DNA of 52,645 nucleotides from Chloroflexi bacterium OHK40 (GCA_004367505.1 SFCB01000215.1:1-52645), one strand, 5' to 3'; counted from the first letter of the stretch, positions 8,655 through 18,110 are shown. The notes: generated by a model not told the origin, from the sequence alone. A program made the numbers and translations.

Positions 8655-10379
8655 TCACATCGAGAGCGAGCCCTTGCGGAAGTCGCTGCGGGCCAGGCGG
8701 GCGTTGATGAGCACGGGCCGCCCGGCGCGGGCGATGGCGCGGGCCTCGGCGAGGGTCTCGTCGATCAGTTCGGGGTCGTCGAGGTGGAGCCCGGCGGCGC
8801 CGAGCCCCTCGGCGGCGCGGTGGTAGTCGCTGGGCGCCAGGGTTGTACCAACGTCGTCGCCGAGGAGCTCGATCTGGTCGCGGGCGATCTGGCCCCAGCC
8901 GCCGTCGTTGCCTACCACGGCGATCAGCGGCAGCCCGTGGCGCACGAAGGTGTCGAACTCGGCCAGGCTGTAGCCCAGGGCGCCGTCGCCGAAGAGCGCC
9001 CAGACCTCCAGTTCGGGCCGCGCGAGGCTGGCGCCAAGGGCGAACCCGGCCCCCACGCCCAGCGTCCCGAATGGCCCCGGGTCGAGCCAGCGCAGGGGCC
9101 CCCGTGGGCTCACGGTGTAGGCGGCGGTGGCCACGAAGTCTCCGCCGTCGCCCACCAGGAGCGCCTCGTCGGGCAGGGCCGCGTCGATCGCCTGGCAGAG
9201 CCGCAGCGGGTTGATCAGCGCGGTGCGCTCCTCGGCCTGGACGGCGATCGCGGCCTCGCGGGCGTCGTCGCGGGCGCGGAGCCGGGCCAGCCAGGTTGCC
9301 CAGCGGCCCGGGGCAGGCGCGGAGGCGGCCAGGTCGCGCAGGGCGCGCCCCGGGTCGCCCAGGAGTGGGATCTGCGGGCGCCGGTTGCGGTACAGGTCGG
9401 CGCGGCTGCGGTTCACGGCGATGTAGGTGGCGTCGCGGGCGATGTGGCGCCCGTAGTCCAGCCGGAAGTCGCAGGGCACCCCGGCGAGCAGCACCAGGTC
9501 GGCCTCGCGCATGGCGGCGCGGCGCTCGTGGCGGAGCAGTAGGGGGTGGCGGCGGCCAAGCAGGCCCCGGGCGCCGCCAGAGAGGTACGTCGGCACGCCG
9601 AGGCGGGCCACGGCCCGCGCGAGCTCGGCCGCCGCACTCGCCTCGAGCAGGGCCTGCGCGCCAACCAGGAGCAGCGGCCGTTCGGCCCGCGCCAGCGCCG
9701 CCGCCGCTCGGGCCAGAGCCTGTGGGTCAACAGTGGGTGGCTCAACGGTGGCAGGCGGCCCCGCCACCACCCGATCGGCACCGCCAAAGACGCGGGCGGC
9801 GTGTAGCCGCAGGTAAGCTCGGGTGGCGCCCGCCGCCAGCCCCCGCCCCCTGGCAGCGCCCAGGTACAGCTCCCGGACGGTCGCCTCGCTGTAGAGCAGG
9901 TCGATCGGGCACTCCAGAAAGACCGGCCCGGGCACCCCCGCCTGGGCCTCGCGGAAGGCCCGCTCGAGTAGTGGGATCAGCTCGGCCACCCGTCGCGCCG
10001 TTGCCGCCCACTTCACGTGCGGGCGCAGCAGCGCCATCTGGTCGATGTCCTGCAGGCTGCCGCGGCCCTTGAGCAGGGTGGCCGCCGCGCCACCCAGCAG
10101 CACCACCGGGGACTGGGCCACCTGGGCGTTCTTCACCGCAGTGATCGTGTTCGTCAGCCCCGGGCCCGCCGTGACGGCGGCCACCCCCGGGCGGCCGGTG
10201 AGGCGCGCCACGGCATCGGCCGCGAAGACGGCCGTCGCCTCATGGCGCGTATCTACCACCCGGATGCCCCGCGCCTTGCAGCCCACGAGGATGGGGGAGA
10301 TATGGCCCCCGCAGAGCGTGAAGAGTTGCTCGACTCCCTGCGCGGACAGGACACTCGCGATCTGCTCGCCGCCGTGCAT
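8655..10379 (-). CDS. Thiamine-diphosphate enzyme, acetolactate synthase-like (ILVBL/HACL2-type)
   Basis: 574 aa with the three-domain layout of ThDP-dependent decarboxylases/synthases. The N-terminal pyrimidine domain holds the activating Glu47 in [27 protein letters not shown] (residues 20-31), [18 protein letters not shown] and the LLKGRGSLQ block match animal ILVBL/HACL2, a 2-hydroxyacyl-CoA lyase, better than true acetolactate synthases. The ThDP/Mg motif GDGALGYS...GNDGGW is near the C-terminus. A GGAGG site precedes the ATG by about 4 bases. No regulatory small subunit (ilvN) is adjacent, which also argues against branched-chain amino-acid synthesis. A 2-hydroxyacyl-CoA or related C-C lyase is the most likely role; substrate unproven. 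Confidence 0.85.
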   Translation of the reverse strand: MHGGEQIASVLSAQGVEQLFTLCGGHISPILVGCKARGIRVVDTRHEATAVFAADAVARLTGRPGVAAVTAGPGLTNTITAVKNAQVAQSPVVLLGGAAATLLKGRGSLQDIDQMALLRPHVKWAATARRVAELIPLLERAFREAQAGVPGPVFLECPIDLLYSEATVRELYLGAARGRGLAAGATRAYLRLHAARVFGGADRVVAGPPATVEPPTVDPQALARAAAALARAERPLLLVGAQALLEASAAAELARAVARLGVPTYLSGGARGLLGRRHPLLLRHERRAAMREADLVLLAGVPCDFRLDYGRHIARDATYIAVNRSRADLYRNRRPQIPLLGDPGRALRDLAASAPAPGRWATWLARLRARDDAREAAIAVQAEERTALINPLRLCQAIDAALPDEALLVGDGGDFVATAAYTVSPRGPLRWLDPGPFGTLGVGAGFALGASLARPELEVWALFGDGALGYSLAEFDTFVRHGLPLIAVVGNDGGWGQIARDQIELLGDDVGTTLAPSDYHRAAEGLGAAGLHLDDPELIDETLAEARAIARAGRPVLINARLARSDFRKGSLSM

Positions 10380-10418
10380 ACTGCCTCCGCTGGATGGACG
10401 GGCCGGGCCTCCGCGCGT

Positions 10419-10427
10419 ATCATAGCA
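10419..10427 (-). promoter_or_regulatory. Extended -10 promoter of the ThDP enzyme gene
   Basis: Reading leftward, TGC-TATGAT forms an extended -10 element about 40 bp upstream of the ATG at 10379. No good -35 is present, as is common with extended -10 promoters. Confidence 0.4.
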
Positions 10428-10560
10428 GATCGGAGGGGATTGCCCCGGCCCGCCCTGTGGCCGCCTTCAGGGGCGGACAAGCCCCGTATTCGATTGGCGG
10501 TTTGCCGAAACCTGCCGGACGGCGTCCCCCCGATCCCGCGCTGCGAGCGAGGGCCAGGGC

Positions 10561-10735
10561 CTGCCCGCGCGAAAGCGGGGGCCTGCCCGCGCGAAAGCGG
10601 GGGGCTGGGTTCCCGCGTGTGCGGGAATGACACCCCGGCGCGCGTGGGTCACGCCCGCGCAGGCGGGCGTCCAGGGCGGGAGGCCCGGGGGCCTGCCCGC
10701 GCGAAAGCGGGGGGCTGCCCGCGCGAAAGCGGGGG
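10561..10735. repeat. Cluster of six short GC-rich hairpin repeats
   Basis: Four near-identical copies of CTGCCCGCGCGAAAGCGGGG occur as two adjacent pairs (10561-10580 and 10583-10602; 10693-10712 and 10715-10734). Between the pairs are two variants built the same way, TTCCCGCGTGTGCGGGAA (about 10610-10627) and an ACGCCCGCGCAGGCGGGCGT hairpin (10651-10670). Each copy folds on itself. They fill most of the 505-bp gap 10380-10884 between divergent genes. They resemble REP-type dispersed hairpins. The rest of the gap shows only the extended -10 at 10419-10427. Confidence 0.8.
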
Positions 10736-10884
10736 TGCGGGCCAGCAGCTTGTCCCAACACCGTGAACTGCGATTCCAACCAGACGTTCTGTCCGCCCTT
10801 AAACTGTGGCCGCCTGGGGATGCAGCCCGTTGCCTTCTCTGGCCTGTGTCTCGCCATCGGGGCCCGTCAGTTCAGGAGATCGGC

Positions 10885-11364
10885 GTGAGCAAGCTCAACT
10901 CCCAGCGCTTCCTTGAGCGCCACGGGATAGCCTACGAGACGCGCACCTATACCTACGATCCCGAGCATCCGCCCGATGCGACTGCGGTGGCGGAGCAGAT
11001 CGGCCTGCCGCCGGGGCAAGTCTTCAAGACTCTGGTGATCGGCGGTGCCGCCCATGGCCGGCCGCTCCTGGCGATGCTCCCCGCCGACCGGCAGCTCGAT
11101 CTGAAGCGGCTCGCGGTGGCCGCCGGCCAGAAGCGCCTTGAGCTCCTGCCCCGCGCCGAGACGGAGCGCCTCACCGGCCTGAAGGTGGGCGGGATCGGGG
11201 CGCTGGCCCTCGTCGCTAAAGGCTGGCAGTGCTACCTCGACCGCGCGGCCGACCAGTACGCGACGATCTATGTGAATGCCGGGCAGCGCGGCGTGATGCT
11301 CGGCGTGCCCGTGGCCGGGCTACAGAGGGTGCTCGGGGCCATCCTGGTGGACGTGAGCGGCTAA
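10885..11364 (+). CDS. ybaK: YbaK/EbsC-type Cys-tRNA(Pro)/Cys-tRNA(Cys) deacylase
   Basis: 159 aa, the normal length of the family. It contains the YbaK/prolyl-tRNA editing fold with the catalytic-type lysine in QVFKTLVIGG, LAMLPADRQLDLKRLA, VGGIGALA and a C-terminal VMLGVPVAGLQRVLGA block. These proteins hydrolyse Cys mischarged on tRNA(Pro) in the cytoplasm. The start is the GTG at 10885, with AGGAG 6 bases upstream; upstream in-frame sequence crosses the hairpin repeats and is not coding. It stands alone, convergent with a histidine kinase 24 bp away. Confidence 0.9.
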   Translation: MSKLNSQRFLERHGIAYETRTYTYDPEHPPDATAVAEQIGLPPGQVFKTLVIGGAAHGRPLLAMLPADRQLDLKRLAVAAGQKRLELLPRAETERLTGLKVGGIGALALVAKGWQCYLDRAADQYATIYVNAGQRGVMLGVPVAGLQRVLGAILVDVSG

Positions 11365-11388
11365 GCATGGCCCCACCTGTGTGGTGGT

Positions 11389-14226
11389 TTACTCTGCGCG
11401 CCGGGAGTGGGCATCGAGCACCATGCGCACGTGTCGAGTGAGCATCGAGGGGGTAAAAGGCTTCTGGAGCGGCTGGCTGAGTACGCTGGGGGGCAGGTCG
11501 CTGGCCGTCGCCTGATCCGTGTAGCCCGACATCAGGAGCACGGCGGTTTCCGGACGCTGAGCGAGCAACTGGCTGGCGAGCAGATCGCCGGAGAGTTGCG
11601 GCATCACGATGTCGCTCAGGAGCAGATGGATGGGCCCATGAAAGCTCCGGGCCAGCGCGAGCGCCTGCATGCCATCGCTCGCAGCCAGAACGGTATAGCC
11701 CAGGGTGCCGAGAGTGCGCACCACGAGCGCCCGGATCGCCGCATCATCCTCGGCCACGAGCACAGTCTCCCAGCCCGTCGGGTCCGCTGTGGCGTGTGCT
11801 ACGGGCATCGGGGCGAGCTGCTGATCGGAAACGATCGGCAGCGAGATCGTCACCGAGGTGCCACGGCCGGGTTCGCTACTCAGCGCGATCTGGCCACCGT
11901 GCTGCACAATGATGCCGTAGGAGGTGGCGAGCCCCAGCCCCGTTCCCTTGCCGGGCGCCTTGGTGGTGAAGAAGGGCTCGAAGGCCCGCGCCTGCACCTC
12001 TGGCGGCATCCCGTGGCCAGTATCGTGCACGGTGAGCACCACCGACGCCGGTGCCTCCGCCTCGTCCGCGCGGGTTATAGTCTCGATGGTGATCCGGCCG
12101 CCCCGGGGCATGGCATCCCGGGCGTTGATCACCAGGTTCACCAACACCTGCTCGATCTGGCTGGCGTCTGCGCGCACAATGGACTGCCGGGCCAATGGCC
12201 GGATCACCAGTTCGATATGCTCACCGATCAGGCGGCGCAGCATGCGATGGACATCCATCACCAGGGTGTTGAGATCGAGCAGCTCCGGCGCCATACTCTG
12301 CTTGCGGGCGAAGGTGAGTAGCTGGCGAGTGAGGTTGCTCGCTTGTGTCGCCGCCCGTTCGATCTCGCGCAGATCATGCTGGACCGGGTGGTCGGGCGCG
12401 AGGCTGCCTGCGGCGAAGCTGGCGTAGCCGCTGATGACCGTGAGCATGTTGTTGAAGTCGTGGGCCACCCCGCCGGCGAGTTGGCCAACGCTCTCCAGCC
12501 GCTGGGCGTGAATCAGCTGGGCTTCCAGTGCCTTCCGATCGGTCAGGTCGCTGGCAACGCGCACGCTACCCATCCGCTCACCGTGATTGTTGGTGATCGG
12601 CGAGTCATTCACCAGCACCGGCAGATGGGCGCCATCCCGCCGGCGCAGCTGCAACTCCACAGGGCCAGCAGCGCCCAGGCGTGGCTGCTGCACAATCGTG
12701 TTAGGATCAAGGGGCGTCGATTCGGTCGGGGCCAGCTCCTCGAGCAGGCGACCGATGGCCTCACCGGAGCTCCAGCCGAGCAGGCGCTCAGCGGCGCGGT
12801 TCCAGTAGGTGACCCGCCCCTCCTGGCTGGTGGCGATCACCGCCTGGCCGACCACGTCGAGCAGGTGGGCCTGAAAGCGTACAGCCCCATCAGCGCGGGC
12901 CCAATCTAGCGCGGCGGCGATCAGGTTGGCGGCGGCCTGCAGGAAGAGGCTGTCGTCATCGGTGAAGCGATGATGCCGGGTGGTATGGACATTCAGCACC
13001 CCGAGCGGCTCCGTTGCGCCGCGTACAGCGACACTCAAGCTACTCACAACCCCGTGGGCGATAAGCAGCGTCGATGGACTGAAGCGTTCGTCGCGCGCCA
13101 GGTGTTCGACCTTCACAGGGCCGTCGCTGAGTAATGTATACCCGGAAAGTGAGTTCCGGCCACTCTCAACGAGCGTCGATCCCACGGCGCCCGGGGCCCA
13201 GCCCACCCCGGCCCGCAGCAGCAGCGCGTCGCCGCCCGGAAGCAGTTGCTTGAAGGCGCAGAGATCGACCGCCAGGGTGCGGGCCACCTCTTCCACCACC
13301 AGTTGCGGAAAGACCGTGGGGTTGCGCTCGCCCAGGGCCCGCTGACCGAGCCGCGCTATCACCTCCTGCTGGCGCGCCTTTGTGGCCAGGGCCTGCTCAA
13401 TCTCCTTCTGCTCGCTGATCTCGGTGTAGAGGATCACTGCCCCCGGCGCGCCATTGCTCATCGCGGTGACCGCCATCGTGTACCAGTGGTGGCCGTTCAC
13501 CGAGGTGCAGGGGTATTCGAGGTGAAAGGCCGGCAGCGTGCCGGCGAGCACCTGCTCCACGCCCGTGAGTGCCTGTTGCGCCCAGACGTTCCCGGCCATG
13601 GCGGCCCGCCGACACTCAGCGAGGTAGTTGGCCCCGACCCCGATAGCATCCGGATTGGCGCCATGCTCGCGGCCAAACTGCTCCCAGGACTCGTTGACCG
13701 CGATGATTGTGCCGTGGCTGTCGATTGCCACCAGGTGCTGGGAGAGTGAGCGTAGCACGCCGCGCAACAATGCCGTGTGATGGCGGGCGGCCTCCTCGGC
13801 GGCGCGCCGCTCGCTGAGCGTGTGAAAGTGGTGGCGCGCCAGCGCCTCGATCCGCGCCGTCAGTTCGGCGGGTGCGAGCGGCAGGTGAAGGATCTCGTCG
13901 AAGCCCGCCCGTGCCCATTTCGGGAAGCGCGCGCCGGGGGAGAGGAGCAAGACGATCGGAGGCGGGCCCAACCCCGTCCGCAGGCGCAGCTCGCGCAGCT
14001 CGTGAGCGTAGGTCCGCGCAGCCAGGGTATCGGTGATTACCAGGCTCACCTGCTGCCAGCGAGCGCTATGAATCCCCTCGCCGGCCAGGCCGATCACCTG
14101 AAAGCCCAGCGACTCGATCACGGTCGCGAGCTGTGCATCGGCGTCACTGCGCATGAGTAACAGGCCGGCGGTGTGCCCGGCCCCGGGGGGAGGGCGGGCC
14201 GGCGGCGGGCCGTGAGGCACGCTCAT
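11389..14226 (-). CDS. Hybrid sensor histidine kinase (pseudo-receiver-PAS-GAF-PAS-HisKA-HATPase-REC)
   Basis: 945 aa, no membrane segments, so a cytoplasmic sensor. Order: a degenerate receiver (about 20-130; Asp66 kept in LVITD, but the conserved Lys before Pro116 is Leu); a PAS (about 150-275); a GAF (about 285-445); a second PAS (about 450-570, [15 protein letters not shown]); HisKA with GGVAHDFNN (His about 589); HATPase with [10 protein letters not shown] and [13 protein letters not shown]; and a C-terminal receiver (from about 815; phosphoacceptor Asp in LLLSDIVMP near 872, Lys in LQKPF). The start is the ATG at 14226 with GGAAG upstream; the frame extends to 14619 but that stretch is not protein-like and would cover the divergent promoter region. 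With no output domain it probably works by phosphorelay. Signal unknown. Confidence 0.9.
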   Translation of the reverse strand: MSVPHGPPPARPPPGAGHTAGLLLMRSDADAQLATVIESLGFQVIGLAGEGIHSARWQQVSLVITDTLAARTYAHELRELRLRTGLGPPPIVLLLSPGARFPKWARAGFDEILHLPLAPAELTARIEALARHHFHTLSERRAAEEAARHHTALLRGVLRSLSQHLVAIDSHGTIIAVNESWEQFGREHGANPDAIGVGANYLAECRRAAMAGNVWAQQALTGVEQVLAGTLPAFHLEYPCTSVNGHHWYTMAVTAMSNGAPGAVILYTEISEQKEIEQALATKARQQEVIARLGQRALGERNPTVFPQLVVEEVARTLAVDLCAFKQLLPGGDALLLRAGVGWAPGAVGSTLVESGRNSLSGYTLLSDGPVKVEHLARDERFSPSTLLIAHGVVSSLSVAVRGATEPLGVLNVHTTRHHRFTDDDSLFLQAAANLIAAALDWARADGAVRFQAHLLDVVGQAVIATSQEGRVTYWNRAAERLLGWSSGEAIGRLLEELAPTESTPLDPNTIVQQPRLGAAGPVELQLRRRDGAHLPVLVNDSPITNNHGERMGSVRVASDLTDRKALEAQLIHAQRLESVGQLAGGVAHDFNNMLTVISGYASFAAGSLAPDHPVQHDLREIERAATQASNLTRQLLTFARKQSMAPELLDLNTLVMDVHRMLRRLIGEHIELVIRPLARQSIVRADASQIEQVLVNLVINARDAMPRGGRITIETITRADEAEAPASVVLTVHDTGHGMPPEVQARAFEPFFTTKAPGKGTGLGLATSYGIIVQHGGQIALSSEPGRGTSVTISLPIVSDQQLAPMPVAHATADPTGWETVLVAEDDAAIRALVVRTLGTLGYTVLAASDGMQALALARSFHGPIHLLLSDIVMPQLSGDLLASQLLAQRPETAVLLMSGYTDQATASDLPPSVLSQPLQKPFTPSMLTRHVRMVLDAHSRRAE

Positions 14227-14576
14227 TCGATTGCTTCCGTCGATGCTCCCGAGCCCGAGGGGGAGCGGACACGTCTTGCCAGGCTCAGGAACACGTTCAC
14301 TGCGGTGTGCGGGTACGGCGGCGAGCGGCCCCACGGGCCGTACACGGGGCAAAAACAACCGGTCATCACCCGGTCCCACGCCCCGCGTTTTCCACAGCAC
14401 ATGTTCCGTACTATTGTACTCCATGTCCTCTGATACCACTGGTGCCTGTGCGTATTGGAAGCACAGCGAAACCAGGCACCGAGAATCAGTCAGCGCCGTG
14501 TGGCAACCCGGGGCTGACGGCGCCACGCAGCGCGGAGTTTCTTTGAGGGCGAAAGTGGGGGCGGTTGCGCCGGGGC

Positions 14577-14605
14577 TTGACACCCGCCTTCCCCTGGAAT
14601 ATAAT
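14577..14605 (+). promoter_or_regulatory. Consensus sigma-70 promoter of the tetR operon
   Basis: Perfect TTGACA (14577-14582), exactly 17 bp, perfect TATAAT (14600-14605). Transcription should start near 14612, about 20 nt before the tetR ATG. It would be very strong if not repressed. Confidence 0.85.
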
Positions 14606-14620
14606 GAATGTACGTTCATT
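14603..14620. promoter_or_regulatory. TetR-type operator overlapping the -10
   Basis: AATGAATGTACGTTCATT is an 18-bp inverted repeat (AATGAA/TTCATT arms, central GTAC, one mismatched pair). It overlaps the end of the -10 and the start site, the expected place for autorepression by the TetR protein encoded next. Confidence 0.7.
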
Positions 14621-14632
14621 CAAAGGAAGTCC

Positions 14633-15220
14633 ATGTCTCCCCGAACCGCCGAGCAAAATCAGGCCTTGCGGGAAGAGAGCCGGGCGCGGATCATCGCGGC
14701 GGCGCTCCGGCTCTTTGGCACCCACGGCTACGAGCGCACCACCGTGCGCATGATCGCTGAGGAGGCCGGCGTGGCCCAGGGGCTGATGTACCAGCACTTT
14801 GCCGGGAAGGAAGAGTTGCTGCGGGCCATCTTTCAGCAGAGCATCCAGGATGTGTATACCTCCTTTGCCGAGGCCGATGCCGGCGACCCTGGCGAGCCGC
14901 CGGTGGCCCGGATCATCCGCGCCGCCTTCGCCGTGCTCCAGCGCCGGCTCGACTTCTGGCGCCTCTCGTACGGCGTACGCATGCAGCAGTCAGTGCTCGA
15001 GGCGCTCGGAGGTGCGGTGCCCGACTGGTCACAGACCATTCGCGCAACGCTGGAGCGAGCTCTGCGGGCTGCCGGCGCTCCCCGGCCAGAGGTGGAGGCG
15101 GCCATCCTCTTCGCCACGATCGACGGCGTGGCACAGCACTATGTGCTCGACCCTGCACACTACCCGCTCGATGCGGTAGTCGAGGCTCTCGTGGAGCGGT
15201 ATAGCGCGCCGGGGGCCTGA
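14633..15220 (+). CDS. TetR-family transcriptional repressor
   Basis: 195 aa. The N-terminal TetR HTH spans about residues 13-60: RARIIAAALRLFGTHGYERTTV, then the recognition helix AGVAQGLMYQHFAGKEELL. The C-terminal part is a helical ligand-binding domain. The ATG at 14633 has AAAGGAAG 5 bases upstream and sits just after a consensus promoter whose -10 is overlapped by a palindrome, so self-repression is likely. The dehalogenase-like hydrolase begins 45 bp downstream and is probably cotranscribed, suggesting the ligand is a substrate or analogue of that enzyme. Confidence 0.92.
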   Translation: MSPRTAEQNQALREESRARIIAAALRLFGTHGYERTTVRMIAEEAGVAQGLMYQHFAGKEELLRAIFQQSIQDVYTSFAEADAGDPGEPPVARIIRAAFAVLQRRLDFWRLSYGVRMQQSVLEALGGAVPDWSQTIRATLERALRAAGAPRPEVEAAILFATIDGVAQHYVLDPAHYPLDAVVEALVERYSAPGA

Positions 15221-15265
15221 TCGGCGCGCCACCGATCGCGCCCTGGCATCACACTGGAGGCTTGC

Positions 15266-16138
15266 ATGCAACCGCCCTGGCTTGACCGCGCGGCTTACCC
15301 GTTTGTGTCGCACGCGCTGGATGTCGATGGCGGCGCGATGCATTACATCGACGAAGGCGTGGGCGAACCGATCCTGTTTGTGCACGGTACGCCCACCTGG
15401 TCGTTCCTCTACCGGCACCTCATCCAGGCCCTCCGGACGGAGTACCGCTGCATCGCGCCGGACCACATCGGTTTCGGGCTCTCCGCCAAGCCGCCCGGCT
15501 GGGGTTATCGCTTCGCCGACCACGGGGCCAACCTGGCTACCCTGATCGAGCGCCTGGGGCTGGGGCGCTTCACCCTGGTGGCCCATGATCTGGGAGGTCC
15601 GATCGCGCTAAGCTACGCGCTCGATCATCCGGAGCAGGTGGCCCGGCTGGTGCTCTTCAATACCTTCATGTGGCCGCTCGAAGGGGCCTTTGCGGTGCCG
15701 GCAGTGGGGAAACTCTTCGGCGGGCCGATCGGGCGCTTCCTCTACCTGCGGCTCAACGCTTCGGCCCGCGCGCTCCTTCCCATGGTCTACGGTGATCGTC
15801 GTAAGCTCACGCCACAGATCCACCGGCAGTATCTTGCGCCCTTTCCGCGCCCCGCCGACCGCCACGGCATGTACGCCTTCGCCCAGCAGATGGCCGCCGG
15901 CGCCCCCTGGTGCGCCGGGCTCTGGGAGCGCCGCGCGGCCCTTACCAGGATCCCCACCCGGCTGATCTGGGGCATGCGGGACCCGGCGTTCGGCCCGGCC
16001 TACCTGGACCGCTGGCGCGAGTTGCTGCCGGAGGCCGAGGTGCTGGAGCTCCCCGGCGCGGGCCACCTGGTTCAGGAGGAGGCGCCCACGGAGGCGCTCA
16101 GCGTGCTGCGACACTTTCTGGCGGCTGTGCCCGTCTGA
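15266..16138 (+). CDS. Alpha/beta hydrolase of the haloalkane dehalogenase type
   Basis: 290 aa, the length of haloalkane dehalogenases. HGTPTWSFLYR (residues 40-50) contains the oxyanion-hole region and a halide-binding-type Trp45. The nucleophile is an aspartate, Asp108 in VAHDLGG, not the serine of esterases. Asp239 (GMRDP) and His267 (GAGHLVQEE) complete a plausible triad. Such enzymes hydrolyse carbon-halogen bonds in the cytoplasm. GGAGG precedes the ATG by about 6 bases. It follows tetR in a probable operon. Some family members with this active site have other substrates, so dehalogenase activity is likely but not certain. Confidence 0.85.
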   Translation: MQPPWLDRAAYPFVSHALDVDGGAMHYIDEGVGEPILFVHGTPTWSFLYRHLIQALRTEYRCIAPDHIGFGLSAKPPGWGYRFADHGANLATLIERLGLGRFTLVAHDLGGPIALSYALDHPEQVARLVLFNTFMWPLEGAFAVPAVGKLFGGPIGRFLYLRLNASARALLPMVYGDRRKLTPQIHRQYLAPFPRPADRHGMYAFAQQMAAGAPWCAGLWERRAALTRIPTRLIWGMRDPAFGPAYLDRWRELLPEAEVLELPGAGHLVQEEAPTEALSVLRHFLAAVPV

Positions 16139-16176
16139 CGTGGAAGCGGGGGCGGGCCATCCATCCCCGCCTCCAT

Positions 16177-17013
16177 TCAGCGCCGTAGCAGAGGCAGGGC
16201 GCTGCTCGAACCCCCGACGATCAGGCGTAGCGTGAGGGTCCGGGTGTAGCCGCCGCCACTGGCCGTGAGCGGCACACTGTAGACCACGCCGGGCTGTAGT
16301 GGCCCTGGGGGGTGCTGATCGGTCATTGTCACCGTGGCCTGCCCCGGGGCTGTCAGGCTCGCTGGCGTGAGGCTAACGCCTGGCAGGGGCGCCGGGCCGC
16401 TCACGGTGCCGAGCTCCAGGGTGACGGGCCCGCTGAAGCCGCCGATCTCGACGGTGAAGCTGGCGGCAGTGCCGGGTTCCACCTGCTGGGAGGCGCGGGT
16501 GCTCCGCAGCGAGAGCACCGGCTGCGGCTCGGGGGCCAGGCCGGTGCGCCCGTAGTTGCCGCGACCGGTGCCCCAGAGCACGCGCGCTCCCGCGCTGCCC
16601 GGCAGATCGTAGGCCACGGCCCCGCTATGGCTCGTACCCACAACCACCTCCAGGTCGGCGTCGGCGTCGAGGTTGGCGATGGTTGGCGCGCCAAGGCCAC
16701 CGTTCCAGTTCGCGCCCGCCCCCGGGGCCGGCAGGTTCACGGCGTAGAGCTGATGGCCCTGCCAGTCGAGCACGTGGAGCTGGCCTACGAGGCCGGAGCC
16801 TTTCTGAGGCCAGGAGGTGAAGAGCACTTCGGCCTTGCCGTCGCTGTCGAGGTCGGCAACCACGGGCTCGGAGGCGAAGCGGATGCCCGAGCCGGGGACA
16901 TCGAAGGGCCAGGCGCCGCGCCGGCTCTTGTCGAGCCAGTAGGCGTGAAGGCGCCCATCGTAGGACGGGTAGAGGATCTCTTGCTCCCCGTCGCCGTCGA
17001 GGTCAGCCACCAC
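16177..17013 (-). CDS. FG-GAP/VCBS repeat protein, C-terminal part (separated by a frameshift)
   Basis: 278 codons in one frame, from a GTG at 17013 to the stop at 16177. It carries three further FG-GAP units (VVADLDGDGEQEI, VVADLDSDGKAEV, TIANLDADADLEV) and a C-terminal Ig-like domain of about 110 residues (SFTVEIGGFSGPVTLEL onward) ending SSSALPLLRR. It is the continuation of 17037-18110. Adding one base to a G5 tract (17057-17061, C5 in the coding strand) joins the frames and restores a conventional join (PDYNLIESAVVNAVVADLDGDG). There is no ribosome site for separate translation, so this half is probably either silent or part of one protein if the frameshift is a sequencing error. Confidence 0.75.
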   Translation of the reverse strand: MVADLDGDGEQEILYPSYDGRLHAYWLDKSRRGAWPFDVPGSGIRFASEPVVADLDSDGKAEVLFTSWPQKGSGLVGQLHVLDWQGHQLYAVNLPAPGAGANWNGGLGAPTIANLDADADLEVVVGTSHSGAVAYDLPGSAGARVLWGTGRGNYGRTGLAPEPQPVLSLRSTRASQQVEPGTAASFTVEIGGFSGPVTLELGTVSGPAPLPGVSLTPASLTAPGQATVTMTDQHPPGPLQPGVVYSVPLTASGGGYTRTLTLRLIVGGSSSALPLLRR

Positions 17014-17036
17014 GGCATTGACAACGGCTGACTCGA

Positions 17037-18110
17037 TCAGGTTGTAGTCTGGGTGAGGGGGCCACTGCCGGGGGCGGGTGCGGGCAGGCTGGTCCAGTCG
17101 TAGCCGCTCCCGGCCCAGCGGGTGCGGTCGGCCTTGAGCACCCAGGGGAGGTAGTAGAGATCGCCGTCGGGGTCGCCGATCGCGCAGTTGTAGACATCGC
17201 CGGGGACGATCAATTCGAGACTGCCATCGCCGTCGAGGTCGGCGATGGCGGGGGCGGCGTTGGCGAAGTTTGGGCGGTGCTCGCTGCCACAGTTGGCGTA
17301 GCCGCGCAGATCGACCGCGTGATCGACGTGTACCCCCACCTGGCTCCAGACCTTACCGGGGCCGTAGATCGGGCTGGCAGGCAGCTGGTCGCCGTCGGGG
17401 TCCAGGGCGGTGATGTAGTGCGTGTCGGTGGGGACGAACAGCTCCTTGCGGCCGTCGCCGTCCATGTCGGCGATGGCGAGGTTCTCGTTATACATCCCCC
17501 AGCCGTAGCCGGCCTCGCCATCGCGCCGGGCCGGCCAGCCCGGACGCTGGGCGCCAGTGTGCTCATAGACATGGACCTGGCGCGTCGCGCGGCCTGCGGC
17601 GAGCCCGACGATCAGTTCCTTGTCGCCGTCCTGCTCCAGGTCGTCGATGGCGAGGGTGCGGATCTCGCCGGTGCCGAAGGGGTTGCGGCTCCAGAGGGCC
17701 GTGCCGACCGCCGAGTAGACGGTGAGCTGGTCGCCACCACGGCCCACGGCGATCTCGAGGGTCCCGTTGCCATCCAGGTCGGCCACGGCGATAGCGGGCC
17801 AGATGCGCTGTCCGGCGGGCGCGCTCCAGCGCACGCTCCCGTCGGCGCCGTTGAGGGCGAAGAGGTCGTAGCCGCCCCAGATCACCTCAGCGGAACCGTC
17901 GCCGTCGAGGTCGGCCACGGCTGGCGAGGCGTACCAGCCCGTCTCGCAGTAGTGAGGCGGGGTGGCGCAGCCGCCATACTGCCATTTGAGCGTCGGGGCG
18001 GCCACGGTGGTCAGGGCGGTGGGGCTGGCGGGCGCGGCCTGGACCGGGGGCAGCGCTGCGCTGAGCGCAAGGGCAACGAGTGCGAGGATCTGCGGGGGGC
18101 GTGTACGCAC
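17037..18110 (-). CDS. Secreted FG-GAP/VCBS repeat protein, N-terminal part (separated by a frameshift)
   Basis: 357 aa from a GTG at 18110, chosen because AGGAGGT lies 7 bases upstream. A typical signal peptide follows (VRTRPP, hydrophobic ILALVALALSAALP, cleavage near VQA-APA). The remainder is beta-propeller-like FG-GAP repeats with calcium-binding DLDGDG loops (AVADLDGDGSAEV, AVADLDGNGTLEI, AIADMDGDGRKEL, AIADLDGDGSLEL). These secreted or surface propellers usually mediate binding or adhesion. The frame ends prematurely at 17037 after QTTT; the rest of the domain continues in 16177-17013. Reading frame to 18323 is open but has no start signal. Confidence 0.8.
   Translation of the reverse strand: MRTRPPQILALVALALSAALPPVQAAPASPTALTTVAAPTLKWQYGGCATPPHYCETGWYASPAVADLDGDGSAEVIWGGYDLFALNGADGSVRWSAPAGQRIWPAIAVADLDGNGTLEIAVGRGGDQLTVYSAVGTALWSRNPFGTGEIRTLAIDDLEQDGDKELIVGLAAGRATRQVHVYEHTGAQRPGWPARRDGEAGYGWGMYNENLAIADMDGDGRKELFVPTDTHYITALDPDGDQLPASPIYGPGKVWSQVGVHVDHAVDLRGYANCGSEHRPNFANAAPAIADLDGDGSLELIVPGDVYNCAIGDPDGDLYYLPWVLKADRTRWAGSGYDWTSLPAPAPGSGPLTQTTT

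Larger units (their letters stand above)
14227..14632. other. Divergent regulatory region between the hybrid kinase and tetR genes
   Basis: 406 bp without a supportable gene. The right end holds the tetR promoter and operator (14577-14620). On the left, a TACAAT sequence reading leftward near 14410-14420 could be the kinase -10, but no good -35 accompanies it. Confidence 0.5.

Noticed and set aside
10561-10735. CRISPR-like array of short repeats
   Set aside because: Copies are self-complementary, sit in adjacent pairs with 2-bp gaps, and have no regular unique spacers; no cas genes nearby.
14227-14619. N-terminal extension of the hybrid kinase
   Set aside because: Composition is not protein-like, no ribosome site, and it would cover the tetR promoter and operator.
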